NCBI GenBank assembly: GCA_963573385.1 | Contig: CAUYLG010017980.1 | Coordinates: 62,001 to 126,000 of the forward strand | DNA: 64,000 nt | Source: Cacajao melanocephalus | Lineage: Eukaryota; Chordata; Mammalia; Primates; Pitheciidae | Direction: 5' to 3' | In this document: positions 26,739 to 39,938 of the stretch, piece after piece | Position numbering within the stretch: the stretch's first letter is position 1 | Layout: each line of letters starts with the position of its first letter | The notes under the pieces: generated by a model | What the model was told of the DNA's origin: nothing | Seen by the model: the letters and a program-made list of their open reading frames with translations, nothing else | Database searches by the model: none | Position numbers and translations under genes: made by a program

Positions 26739-27891
26739 ATATATGTATATGTACATATATATAATTATGTATATACACGTATATAATTATACATATATAA
26801 TTATATACGTGTATATACATAATTATATATACAATTATGTATATATAATTAAATATAGTATATATACATATATACACATATATACACACATATACACACA
26901 TATATAATTATGTATATATACATATATATGTATATATATGTATATATATGTATATATACATAATATGTATATATACATATATAATTATATATGTGTGTAT
27001 ATATAATTATATATGTACATATACAATTATGTGTATATATAATTATATATGTATATATACATATTATGTATATATACATATATATACATAATATGTATAT
27101 ATACATATATAATTATATATGTGTGTATATATAATTATATATGTACATATACAATTATGTGTATATATAATTATATATGTATATATACGTGTATATACAT
27201 GTGTGTATATATGTGTATATATGTGGATATACATATATACACGTATATATACATACATATATACATACATATATATGTATGTATATATGTATATATGTAT
27301 ATCTACATATATATAATTATATATACATAATTGTATATGTACATATATAATTATGTATACACACATATATAATTATATATGTATATATATACATAATTAT
27401 ATATACATATATATGTATGTATATATGTGTATATGTGTATACATACATATAATTATCTATACATAATTGTATATGTAAATATATATAATGTATACACACA
27501 TATAATTATACATATTTAATTATATATGTATATATACGTGTATATACATGTGTGTATATATGTATACATATATAATTATAATGTATATATACATAATTAT
27601 AATTAATTATAATAATTATTGAACAGGATAGTACAAAATAGGAAGGGTTAAAATTAGTGGCTTGCAATCTACTTTATATATGCATATATAATTATAATTA
27701 TGTATATATGTATGTATAATTATATATACATATATATATATGTATATTTACATATATACACATATATACACATATATACATGGATATATATGTGTATATA
27801 TTATATATACACATAATTATAACTATATATGTATATATATACACATATATATAATTATATGTGTATATATGTGTGTGTGTGTGTGTGTATA
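26739..27891. repeat. 1.15-kb AT-rich palindromic tract
   Basis: Almost entirely alternating TA/TG/CA steps made of blocks such as ATATATAATTATATAT that are self-complementary. Open on both strands in several frames only because of composition. It contains a perfect 108-bp internal duplication (26953-27060 and 27081-27188) and, at 27618-27675, a copy of unique DNA from 26251-26308. It ends in a (TG)n run at 27870-27888. Such tracts can form cruciforms and are length-unstable. Confidence 0.95.
27618..27675 (+). repeat. Direct copy of flanking unique DNA inside AT tract
   Basis: 58 bases identical to 26251-26308 except one A/G change (ACAAGATAG versus ACAGGATAG). The copy is in the same orientation, 1367 bases away, with AT-tract sequence on both sides. 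Confidence 0.95.
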
Positions 27892-27892
27892 A

Positions 27893-28025
27893 TCTCATTG
27901 AATTTTCACAAAAACTAGGTCATTGCCCTCACTTTAAAAGAGAAATGACTGAAACTCTGAGAGGTTACTAACTTGGCTTCAATTTTACAGTAAGTGGTAG
28001 AATCTCGTACCATGCTAGGCCTTTT
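27893..28025 (-). repeat. MIR SINE fragment
   Basis: Reverse-complement MIR immediately after the AT tract: 'aatctcattgaattttcacaaaaac', 'aaatgactgaaactctgagaggtta', 'aagtggtagaatctcg'. Confidence 0.65.
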
Positions 28026-28254
28026 GAGGACAAATAAAATATAAAATCTGGTTTCTGGCCTCCTACAGTAATCCTCCATATTTCAAAAAAATGATGTTCC
28101 TACTCCCTCCAAATAACCTCAGACTTTACTATGAAGAAAGACAATACAAGGTTGCAGTAGTTGTAAGTGAAAAAGCTATTTAATACTGTGCATACAAAAG
28201 ACTTCTTTTTTTAGGACTTCTAGTTCTGTTTCAGCATGTTATAAGTCATATTTC

Positions 28255-28470
28255 TCAGGAAATATGTACAAAGTGTATATGAGCAAAACTACAAAGCTAA
28301 CAAAAGATATCAAAGAAGAACTAAATAGAGATATATTCCATGCTCATGGATAGGAAGACTCAATCTTGTCAGAATGTCATTTCTTCTCAAGTTGATCATG
28401 GATTCCAAGCAAACAGTCAGATTTCCAGTGAGTAATTTTGTGGATATTGACAAAGTGAGATGTATAGGGA
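28255..28470 (+). mobile_element. L1 ORF2 fragment
   Basis: Plus-strand L1 relic from the 3' half of ORF2: 'aaagatatcaaagaagaactaaatagagatatattccatgctcatggataggaagactcaatcttgtca' and 'ttttgtggatattgacaaagtg' follow the L1 order. Frames are interrupted, so it is not coding. Confidence 0.8.
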
Positions 28471-29555
28471 ATAGGATAATTTAAATGGACACTGGCATTT
28501 TTTCATGTCATATACTCTGTAATGGCATAAATCTCAGTCAACAAACAAGAGGTGACTTAACTTCAGTTTACCTTTATTACTTCACTTTTTACAACCTACT
28601 CCAAGCCTCTTTTTACAGAGTAATGGAAATAATCTGTCAATGCAAATTGTCATCCCTTCTTTAAAGTTGATTATAAACACAAAGGGACTTTGAATAACTC
28701 ACGCAATGCAATGAGATTGGAGCACCCTTTGGTGCTTAATATTTGTTGAGTTGTACATCTCATTGGGTCCTTGGTCTTTGTGGGTTTTTTTCAAGCCATT
28801 GCTGTTTTATGTCTTAAATTTGGCTAACAGTCTTCATAGGGTCTGCTGAATCCCAATTCTAGGTTTCTTTTCTTCCTGAGTTATTCTGGCAGGCAGTAGA
28901 AATTGTGAGCTTCTCAGAGGCCCATTGTCCTAAACCCACCCTGCAACCATTGCTCCTTTGTCATGTCTAGTGTGCAGGGATATTCTGGGGTCTTCCTACC
29001 TCTCCAGGATCTAATGGGAAGTGACATAGTTTCTCTATAATATACAATTCTCCACAGCTATTTGAAATTATTGTTTTTGCTTCAATCTGGAGCCTTGGTC
29101 TAAGATGAGGAGTGTGGCTAGGCTAGGGTGCAGTCATCTTTCTTAGGGACACACCAGAATCTGATCTCTCATTGCTTTTTCTCTTAATGGAAGTAGAAAA
29201 CTTTACTTTTACTTCTTATATTTGTTATATCCTTGATATTTCCTAGAGCTTAGGTTATTGACACTCTTAAGCTTGTTCTATATTCTTCTGCTGCGCTGAA
29301 CTTTTCATGGATGCCAAGGCTATGCAGATCAAATGAGAAAAGTTTTAAGATGTAACAAGAAATAGAATAAATGATATTATTATTTAATATTCTCTCACCA
29401 TCTCTTATGTGAAGATGAGGGAAATGAGAATTGTGGAGATTTAAAAAGGAGGTGAAATCAAGAAGTACAGCTAAGACTAGTAGGTGGGTAGTTCAACATT
29501 TTCTTCTTCCATGATGCCACAGTACCACTAAAACTCCAAGGACAAAAGAGAAATG
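28471..29555. other. Unique DNA
   Basis: About 1.1 kb with no gene or repeat recognised. Confidence 0.5.
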
Positions 29556-29560
29556 TTATT

Positions 29561-29561
<1 letters not shown>

Positions 29562-29597
<36 letters not shown>
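29562..29597 (+). repeat. (AAT)n microsatellite
   Basis: About twelve uninterrupted AAT triplets ending in AACAACAGG. Confidence 0.97.
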
Positions 29598-29600
<3 letters not shown>

Positions 29601-29609
29601 CAGGTAACA

Positions 29610-29805
29610 TTTATTTATGGCTTAATCTGCTGGGTACTTCTCTAATGAATGCTTGTGAATTATGGCATTGAATCCTCACAGCTACAGAGGGGTAAATGTA
29701 TTTCTTCATTTTACAGGTGAGAGAACTGAGGCACAAAAAGGAATGTTGACATGCACAAAGAGAGGCAATAGCTGTCTCCAGCTATAATATTATGCTACCC
29801 TGATT
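29610..29805 (-). repeat. MIR SINE
   Basis: Reverse-complement MIR: 'taacatttatttatggctta', 'attgaatcctcacagctac', 'ttcattttacaggtgagagaactgaggcacaaaaag'. Confidence 0.7.
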
Positions 29806-29818
29806 AGGTGTTGTACTA

Positions 29819-30527
<709 letters not shown>

Positions 30528-30555
30528 AACTTCAGGTTTTATCTCTTTCCAATTC

Positions 30556-30857
30556 TTATATTCGTGCCCTAACCTTTGAGAGGATAGTATTAGAAGGTAG
30601 GGACTTTGTAAGGTAATTTGGTCATGAGGGTTTAGTGTCCTTATAAGAAGATAAAAAGTGCTAGTACCCCTCACTCTTTGCCATGTGATGATATAAGATG
30701 TCAGCTGTCTGCAACTTGGTAAAGAGTCCTCACCAGAACTTGACCATGCAATACCCTGATCTAGGACTTCCAGCCTCCAGAACTGTGAGAAATAAATGTT
30801 TGTTGTTTAAGCCACCAAGTCTCTGGTAATTGTTTTTGGCAGCCTGAACTAAGACAG
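30556..30857 (+). mobile_element. MST/MLT1-like MaLR LTR, 3' portion
   Basis: Plus-strand LTR piece: 'aggtagggactttgtaaggtaatttggtcatgaggg', 'agtgtccttataaga', 'catgcaataccctgatctaggacttccagcctccagaactgtgagaaataaat', 'taagccaccaagtctctggtaatt', ending 'gcctgaactaagacag'. AATAAA is present near 30790. Its 5' part is missing. Confidence 0.78.
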
Positions 30858-31314
30858 TAACATGGACTAGGAGAAATACACTGTCACTTTTGCCATTTTT
30901 ATTTGTTAATTTGTTAATTTCATTTAGTTTGATGGAAGTCAGTCACTAAGTCAAGCATATATTCAAGAGTAGAGCAATTAGTCTTCATCTTTTGAAGGGA
31001 GAAATGTGAAAGAATATGAGGCATGTTTTAAAACCACCACAATAGGCATTCTGCATTTATTATGAACACTGTCATTTAGTCCAATTCAACTTCTTACTCT
31101 TTAAATGTATGTGTGAAAAATATTGTCACAATAAACACATCCAAGGTGGCTATATTAAGAAAAAGATATTGTATACAATTGAATCTACCAACACCTTGGC
31201 TAGTGTTATGGCATAAAAACAGTGATAGCTTGGATGTTTGCTCTATTGTGCTTGGGAATTGGTTTTCTAATTTATAAAGATAACAATTTCCTCTGCCTTA
31301 TTTGTGGCTGTTTT

Positions 31315-31628
<314 letters not shown>

Positions 31629-31734
31629 TTGTGGCTGTTTTTAATGTATTTTCCATTTTCCCCTTGATATATTGAAGTCAGACTCTGTGGTGCATTAGTC
31701 ATCCTTGAGTTGCATTCATAGATAAAATGCAGTT

Positions 31735-31960
31735 TACAGCCTCCAGCTCTACATGCATGGGTTTAAACTCTAGTCTTACCTCTTAAGAATTTTGTAATTT
31801 TTGAACATTTAAATAGTTGAAGACTCAATTTCCCTCTCTGTAAAATGTGGATGGTAATAGTGCATATGCCATGTGATTACAATGAGTAAATGATGTACCT
31901 GCATGTCAATTATTTAGCACAGTGTCTGACACATAAATGCTCAATACAGGTTATTTGTAG
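31735..31960 (+). repeat. MIR SINE
   Basis: Plus-strand MIR: 'gggtttaaactctagtcttacc', 'agactcaatttccctctctgtaaaatgtggatggtaatagtgc', 'ttagcacagtgtctgacacataaatgctcaataca'. Nearly full length. Confidence 0.75.
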
Positions 31961-32989
31961 TGTTGTCATTTTTTAAAAATTAAAACAAAACTGATATACA
32001 CTGACATTTATTTTTTTTTAAAGTAACTGACAAGTGACATGAGACCACTAATTTCTTTCTCATGGATATTATGATATTTAAATATGTCCTCTTTTAGCAA
32101 ACAAAGCTTTAAACTAATCAGCTATCAAACATCTGATTTTTAAGCACCTTATTTTCAAAGAATTTGTCCATATTCCCTTAGGATCAGACCAAATGGCCTA
32201 ATTGATTTACTATTCCCCCTTAAGGTCACTTGGTTAATGACAATAAGACACTTAATTGTGGTAGAGTTGCAGGTCAAGCTTCCCAGCTACTCCAGTTTTA
32301 CTGAGAATTTGCCTCCTGCTTTCTCTTTTTAGTCTTGCTCTCTATTAAGTCAGATCTCTGCTGATTGTGTTATCAATCACACTAGCAACACTTAATATGT
32401 CCAATAATATACTTAGAAAACAATGTATAATCTTTAGTGATAAACTTCTGTCCCTGTTTTTATTGCACATGGTAAGTAAAGCAATACGCAAATACCTGAG
32501 TTGGTAAATGGAAGGTACCAAGATGTATAGTTGACTCTTTTTTATAAATTTAGGAAGTATTCGAATCACTTAGTTCCTGGGCTTTTTATGACTATGATTC
32601 TTAGATTGAATCTCTGGAAAGGTAAATAATTTAATTATTTGAATTCAGATCAGCATGGGCTTGTCTTCTCTTATTATGAGTATCATCATTATTTAATGAC
32701 TACACTGGAATTTTCTGTTTTATGGAAAGTAATGAATCATCCAGCAATCTATGAAGGTAGAGTATGACAGATGTGACAGTCCACAGAAGATTCTATCAGG
32801 TAATTTGGCTTCAATTTACCTCGACCAGCCAGTTCAGTGCTTAAAACGACTTACCTCTCAAGCATATAAATGGGCATTGTTGTCCAACTTTATGTAACAT
32901 TTTTCCATCTAGGCTGTTTTGTTTTTTTTCCAGGGAATATGGTGGGTAAGAAAAATAAGACATTTTCCTTTGGTTGGTTTGTGAAGATT
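31961..32989. other. Unique AT-rich DNA
   Basis: No gene or repeat recognised in about 1 kb. Confidence 0.5.
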
Positions 32990-33138
32990 TTCAGTCCTGG
33001 ATGTGCATCAGAATAAAAGATTCAAATGCCAAGGCTTCATCTTCGACTTACTGATTTGGAGAATCTAGGGACAGATGCACAGGTTTAAAGATCTCTGTGG
33101 CTAATTTTAATGCACTCTTAGGTTTGAGAATCATCACA
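32990..33138 (+). repeat. MER5-type hAT-Charlie relic
   Basis: 'tcagtcctggatgtgcatcagaat', 'aaatgccaaggcttcatc', 'ctgatttggagaatctagg', 'taggtttgagaatcatc' follow a MER5-type consensus (…ctggctgcacattagaatcacc…gattctgattt…ttgagaaccac). Non-autonomous DNA transposon, no coding capacity. Confidence 0.65.
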
Positions 33139-33734
33139 TATGCTGAAGTTTTAATTGAGAAAAATACCAGCAGTCACTTTGCAATTTTCTTTTTCCTAAA
33201 AGTGTAGATGAGAAATTAATGCAATATCTAGTACACACTAAACAAGCTCTGTCATGGTACAGATTTTTCACAGAGCTTCAAAGCTCGTGTTAAAGGAAAT
33301 AAGAAAGCTATAACAGGGAACCTCTCTGTCCTTATAACTTGGGTTAGAAAAATTTCTGGAAAAAGTTCTGTTCTTTGAGGAAATCTAATAAACCAATTCT
33401 GAGCTGCATTGTATTTTTGCTTTTACTTTTTACCTTTTGACAAACTGATGAACATTTCAAGGTTTTTTCCCCCTCATGTATGATTTTGTAGAATTCATTG
33501 ACTTATGATTTAAATGTAAGGTTGTATGTGATTGGATTTTTGTGATAAACTTTGTGTTTATAATTTATTGGATTCTATAATCTTGCACAGGTCATTTGCT
33601 AATTTCAAACTTTAAAATCTCAGAATATAATGTGTCACATTAATCTTACACTATACTGAAACTTCCTTGGGGCAGTTACGACTGTGTTTTGCTTACAACT
33701 TTATATCTAGTTATTATGTTTATTTTGCTTTGTA

Positions 33735-33790
33735 TAACACAGTGCCTGGCACATAGTAAGAGGTTAATATCTACTGAATGAATAAATTCC
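33735..33790 (+). repeat. MIR/L2 terminal fragment
   Basis: 'cacagtgcctggcacatagtaagaggttaatatctactgaatgaataaa' is the end shared by MIR and L2. Confidence 0.7.
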
Positions 33791-33865
33791 CCAAATCTGC
33801 CCCATTTTCACCCTTTATTTCTTTTGGCCTGATAGAAATGATGTGGAGTATGTTTTATTATAGCA

Positions 33866-33912
33866 GATATGTGTGTCTGTGTGTGTGTGTGTGTGTCTAT
33901 GTGTGTGTGTGT
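33866..33912 (+). repeat. (TG)n microsatellite
   Basis: About 20 TG units with two interruptions (TGTCTGTG, TCTATG). Confidence 0.95.
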
Positions 33913-34454
33913 ATTTGTTGTGACCATCTAGTACTTTTTAAAAGAGAATGAAAAAACGTATGCACTGAGAATTGAATTCTCCACTCTGTTTCCTTAGCTA
34001 TATCACATTAGAGCATCTCTTTGAGATGTGGTTTTAAGCCTTGAACTTGAAATGTTAATTGGTTTGTTTTTACAAACTGGACAAATTCTTTAAAACCATC
34101 ACCATTCTGCTCCTCACAATAAAATCAGGCACTTTGCACTTACATTTTCTGGTTCCAGGCTGCATGTATGTTACTCTGGAAAAACATCTTACTTTTTGTG
34201 AAAGATAGTTTGGAAGAATTAAATGTGTGCAAAGTGAATGATACTGGCAATAAAAATTATTTTTGGAAAGCCTAGAAAAGACACATGTTTTCTAGCAGTA
34301 TTTATGAAGCTTTTACTAATTTTTAAGTGATTTTGCATATTTTATCATGTTTATAGCACATTTAATCCTCAAACATCTAGGGATAAACTTGAAATTTTAT
34401 ACTTGAATGACTAAAGAAATGGAGAAAAATTTGTGACTTTCTTACTATAGTTAA

Positions 34455-34665
34455 TAGTTTAAGTAATGCCTACCATTTAATAAGTAATTGTAACATATCA
34501 GAAATTCTGCTACTTGGTGTATATGTGTCATCTCATTTAATCCACTCAGCAGCGCAATAAAGTAGGTATTGTCAATGAGGAAACAAAGGTTCAGGGCAAT
34601 TGCCTTGCTCAACACCAGACAACAGGTGACATGATAAGTGGCTAGGTTTGGCACCCAATCCATTG
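34455..34665 (-). repeat. MIR SINE
   Basis: Reverse-complement MIR: 'tgtgtcatctcatttaatccactcagcagcgcaataaagtaggtattg', 'gaggaaacaaaggttcagggcaattgccttgctcaacacc'. Confidence 0.72.
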
Positions 34666-37469
34666 GAATTGAAAGTCCTGTTCTTAACAATACTACTGTG
34701 CTCCTGGGGCTTAACTGCAATTTTCCTAACAATAAATACCTTTTTTCCCCGTTATATTATGGTTTCTTTTTATTACCGCAACCACAGACCCAAATCAATG
34801 AAGACAATGTAAATGTGCTGACCACATTTATGAACTGTAGATTTTAGTTAAACTAAATGAAGCATTATACAATTTATACAATAATGAGTACGTAATGAAT
34901 TTTATTATTGATAAATACTCAAAAATAATTATTATTTGATTGCATTTACTGTTTTACTGCCTCCTAGCTTGCAGAACAATATTCTGACTATCATTTAAAT
35001 TGAGATTTGTTATTTTATAAACTGCCATTCACAGAAAACATACATTCACTCAAAATAATATCTTGCCTCTCTCGGAAGCATACCCTTATTCACAGGTGTA
35101 GTTAAAAAAATTATTCTGGATCATGGTGACATAAGTAGCTAGTGCATGAGAACATCCACAGAAGAACATAGCCTTGGAAAGGCCAAATATTCTGGTGTTC
35201 GAGAAATCTACCTTTTAAAAACAGGCCTCACATTTACCCTTTACACCATGCATGGCTGGAATCGTGCTTCTGTAAATGTGTTGTTTCTCTTAGTCCAATT
35301 TACTGGCCAGATGTCTGTGTCATAAAACCACCATCACCACCACCAGTCCTGGTACTAATTAGCACCCTGTTTGTCAGCTTCAGTCCAGTGGTGGGGATGT
35401 GAGTGGTTATAAATACTGTAATACCTTCTCACCTGTGAAAGTAGCGCTTCCAAAGACAAAGAAGAAAGCACAGCAGGCGGGAAGCCTGCATTATTGCCAC
35501 CTGAGCTGTTCCTTTCTCTGGACAATTTCAAGCCTTAACATCTGTTCTAAACACTACGTTTATTAAACTAAATAACAAAATACATTCATCTGTATATAAT
35601 AGTCCTCCCAGGGGACACAGAATGGGATTTCCCTCTTTCTAAAGAAAGTGAAACAGTTGACAGAGTCTTGTGTCTGTTTAATGTCAAGAAAAGCAGCCTG
35701 GGAAATGGAAAAGGAACTTATTAGGAAAGATTTTTTCCCCTCTTTGACCGTGGTATGACTGTTGCTGAAGATATGCTTATGTGAATTCTCCTACAGTTTT
35801 TAATTACTGGGTTTAATTGTTGGCAGGTGGGTAAGAGTTCTGTTACATGTAATGTTTAATTGTTTATCCTTTGCTCTTTGTTAGAAATTGAATGCATTTT
35901 GGAATGCATTAGTTTGAAAATGAGACTCGAGAGGTCTGTTGTGATAATGTGTTCTTTTCCCTTCTAGAGGACAAAATAAACTCAGATGGTATAGTTCTAA
36001 TTCTTGCAAGGTCAAAAACTTTCCTTACAAGTAGAAATTACATGACCAATGAATATAGAGGTCATCCACTTAGCATTCTTAATAAAAGTTAAAAAAAAAG
36101 GAAAATGTAGCCATCTTAGGTGGATATAAAAGCCCATTGTAAGGCCAACACAAAGGGTATCAATAAATGTTTTAACTTTTCCCCTTTTATATGACAGTTA
36201 CAACTTGACTTTTACTCTTTCTCTCACTTTTATTCCTTTGCCTCCTAGTCTCCTAAAGACTTCACCTAAATTTTGAATGTATTTCCTCCATCACAAGGCT
36301 CTCAGCACTCCCATACCCTGTAGCCTCAATCCTCTACAGGCCTAAAACTCCAGCAAGCTATAGAGCTCAAAGGAAGTGAGTTGGCTTTTAGAAAAGGGAG
36401 TGGAAGAATAAAAAAGCCTAAAGGGATTCAGAGAAGTAAAAATAAACTGGTTATAGGTGTAGACAGAAAGTCAGTCAAGGATGCAATTCTAGGTTAGGCA
36501 TGGGATTGGAGTGTTGGAGTGGAGGATAGCTCTTAAATGAGAGTAGAAAGCTAAGAGAAGAAAACGTGTAGAGGATAGCTCTTATGGAAGATGAGAGATA
36601 TGTTTGATGAATATTGGAGGAAAACATGCTTCGAGAATGTTGATGAAGCTTTTAAAATGAGGGAAAAAAAGAAAAGAAGGTTTAGTACTTATCGATCTTG
36701 TACTTACATTAGTGATGTCTGCACTGCGCCGAGGGTGATTATCACATGCCTTAGCAGACATATTATTTCTTATTGTGACCCACATGTGATTATACATTTA
36801 TGGTGCATACATGACCAATGGCTCCCATGTTGAGTATCTAAATGACAAATGAGAGCCTGAACTTTCGTAATAACATACCTGTGGTGTGAAATGCGACAAA
36901 AATACTGTGTTGTATGAGTTGCTATTTTGAGTTTGACAACAAGGACTTTTATTTTGGCATGTTAAACAAGGAGTGCTGTATTTCATTTACAAAGAACTTC
37001 TAGGTATGAGTTTTATGAACCAAATAAGGAGGCCAGGTTCGGCTGCAGTAAAACTTATTTAGATTGATTATTTGGATTGTTAACTTATTGTAAAGTGGCT
37101 TCTTCTCCTTTTTCTTTTTGACTAATTATACATGCCGAGAAAACTTAGATAATCTATCCAGACTTTTCTCTATCAGATCAACATTGAGCATTAATTCACA
37201 TTCTCACATATTTCCTCCTGATCAGTTTGAAATGTCTCAAGTGGATTCCTTTGGTATCTTTCTCCATGAGTTTAAAAAGTATCTGCATATTTTACTTTAG
37301 TTTAAGATATTATTTATTGAATTTTCACTTTAGTTTTATTTCACTTATCATGCATATACTTTTTTCTTCTTCCTAAAATATCATGGTATGCATTTGGGTA
37401 GATCCATATTAAGTATAATGAATACGTGCTACATAAAACTGAGCAATGCAGCATGCTTTAAAAAAATAT
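34666..37469. other. Long unique stretch
   Basis: About 2.8 kb without recognisable repeats. The 35.29-35.52 kb segment is GC-richer than its surroundings and includes a CCACCATCACCACCACC run and a GGTACTAATTAGCACC near-palindrome; 36.5-36.6 kb has a repeated GAGGATAGCTCTTA (36523 and 36571 areas). 36.58-36.83 kb is open on both strands without family resemblance. No exon is supported. Confidence 0.5.
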
Positions 37470-38030
37470 ATATCCAATTACCAAATACCATATATAAAGG
37501 TGTGCAACATGATGATTTAATTTGCATACATATTGTGTAGTGGTTGCCACAATTAACTAAATTAATTAACACATCCATTACCACCAATGCTGTATCTTAC
37601 AACCCTGACCTTATCTTACAACTGAAACTATATTTTTTGGCCAACATCTCCTGATATCCCCCAACATCCAGCCCCTACTAACCACTATTCCACTCTGTTT
37701 CTATGAATTTGAATTTTTAGATTCCATATATAAATGAGATTATTCCAGTGTTTGTCTTCCTGTATCTGGCTTATTTCACTTGGCTTAATGTCCTCCAGTC
37801 TCATCCATATTGTCACAAATGGCAGGATTTCCTTCTTTTTTTATGGCAGTGTAAGAGTCCATTGTGTATGTATTTAAACACACATATATTTTCTTTATCC
37901 ATTTTTCTATTTATGAACACTTAGGTTGTTTCTGTATCTTGGCTATTGTGAATAATGCTCCAGTAAACATGAGGATGCACATGTCTCTTCAAGAAGTAAT
38001 TTTATTTCCTTTGGCTATATATAATACTCT
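37470..38030 (-). mobile_element. L1 3' end (L1M-type), minus strand
   Basis: Reverse-complement of the 3' region of an older L1: 'aaaggtgtgcaacatgatg', 'ttaattaacacatccattacc', 'tttctatgaatttgaatttttagattccatatataaatgagat', 'ttatttcacttggcttaatgtcctccag', 'ggctattgtgaataatgctcc'. Truncated 5' and not coding. Confidence 0.85.
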
Positions 38031-38299
38031 TATTACTTTTTTATTTTTACACAGAAGAGGGAAGGAGAGAGCTGGAAATATTTAGTGAACAGAACTCCTG
38101 ACTACATCAAATGGGCTTAGAATTCAGGATTAAAAATAATTATCTCTCTCTGAAGGTATGATGTCTTTGAAGGTATAATCCCTCCAAATGTGCTTTTCAT
38201 TATTCCTTTAAAGATGTCCAAAGCTCTGTTAATATTAGATCTTTTGTTTATGACTTCTTCCTCCTCTCATGAAGCCTATAGAATCTTCATCTCCTGTTT

Positions 38300-38790
38300 T
38301 CTGAATTTCAATGACATGTTTTATCGAGCTGGGTCCAGAGGCCTATTTGATTGGAAACTCATATTCTTTTCTGGGAAAATTGTTGAGATATTTCTTTAAT
38401 GATTTTCTCCCTTCTTTCTTTCCAGAACTTCTATTATTTGGATATTAATAACAGTATTTTAAATATTTTCCTTACATGGTATGATTTCTTTCAAGTTGGT
38501 TTTTTAAAAAAATATTATTTTGGTTTCCCTACTATTAGAAACTTTTCTAAATGTACTTTCATATTTCCAAGGCACTTAAATGCTGATTGGAAACGCTGAA
38601 CATTTAAATGGGGTTTACATCTGGGTACCTTACTCTAGAGTGACTTGGATGAGCTGTTTTCTTTGGAAACCCCTGATACCAATATCTTTAGGACTTTCCT
38701 CATGAAATGTCCAGACTCCCATGACAAGTATCATCTAATTGTCCTCCTGGGGAGTGTAGGCCTGGCTCCTGGTATTCTGGGATCCAGGTG
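38300..38790 (-). repeat. Probable ancient LINE-like repeat
   Basis: 'gttgagatatttctttaatgattttctcccttctttctttccagaacttctattatttggatatt' resembles a reversed old L1/HAL1-type segment. A related stretch appears at about 56.8-57.75 kb; the shared ACTGATTGGAAAC/GCTGATTGGAAAC words support common ancestry. The family is uncertain. Confidence 0.35.
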
Positions 38791-38900
38791 AGATAAGAGT
38801 GCTGTGAATGAGGAGTAGGGTGCTCACTTACTACTACTTCTGCTCTCCCACTTACTGTCAACCGTGCTGGTAAGCTCTAGGTCCAAAGAGTCTTTTTCTT

Positions 38901-39199
38901 TTTTTTTTTTTTTCTTTTCTTAGACGGAGTCTTGCTGTGTCACCAGGCTGGATTGCAGTGGCACAGTCTCGGCTCACTGCAACCTCCGCCTCCTGGTTCA
39001 AGCGATTCTTCCGCCTCAGCCTCCTGAGTAGCTGGGATCACAGGCGCACGCACCGACGCCCGGCTAATTTTTTGTATTTTTAGTAGAGACAGGGTTTCAC
39101 CGTGTTGGCCAGGATGGTCTCGATCTCTTGACCTCATGATCCGCCAGCCTCGGCCTCCCAAAGTGCTGGGATTACAGGCGTGAGCCACCGCGCCCGGCC
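38901..39199 (-). repeat. Young-looking Alu, minus strand
   Basis: Full-length reverse-orientation Alu with low divergence and many CpGs retained ('aggcgtgagccaccgcgcccggcc'). Perfect 13-bp duplication GAGTCTTTTTCTT at 38888-38900 and 39200-39212. AluY-like by the 'ccaggatggtctcgatctc' segment. Confidence 0.95.
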
Positions 39200-39668
39200 G
39201 AGTCTTTTTCTTAAAGAAAAGAAACTTTCGATTTTCTGCAGGGATTGTGGAGAAATAAAGATTTTCAACCTCCTTCCTTCCTTTAGTTCTATTTTCATCT
39301 CTTTTCCAGACGTAACTAATAACTCTAATGCCTGAGTTTTGTGGGTTCTGCAGGTGATTGTTTGCTTTTTTCTTCTCTCTATGGCCAACTCATTATTGTT
39401 TTAATAGAACTATTCTCCTTTGAAATGGTTACTTTCTTTCAATTGGGTCAACTTTTGCTATATTGTTCTTAGAAAATTAAGGCAAATATTCCCTCCTACA
39501 TTTGACAGTAAGTAAAAAGAATTCCAAAAAATCTACAAATGCAGCTAAGACTGTATATAACTTTGGTTATGTAATACCCATCTAACCTCAAAGTTTTTCT
39601 CTAGTTATAGATCATTATATGTTTTGATCCACTGCATTGTTTGGTCTAGCATTAAAAGGCAAGATGAC

Positions 39669-39938
<270 letters not shown>

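Noticed and set aside
26849..27366. Tyr/Ile-rich open frames on both strands
   Set aside because: Direct result of stop-poor alternating TA/TG/CA repeat; both strands and several frames are open at once.
26031..27900. CRISPR-like array of regular repeats
   Set aside because: No regular repeat-spacer structure; it is AT/TG simple sequence in a vertebrate genome.
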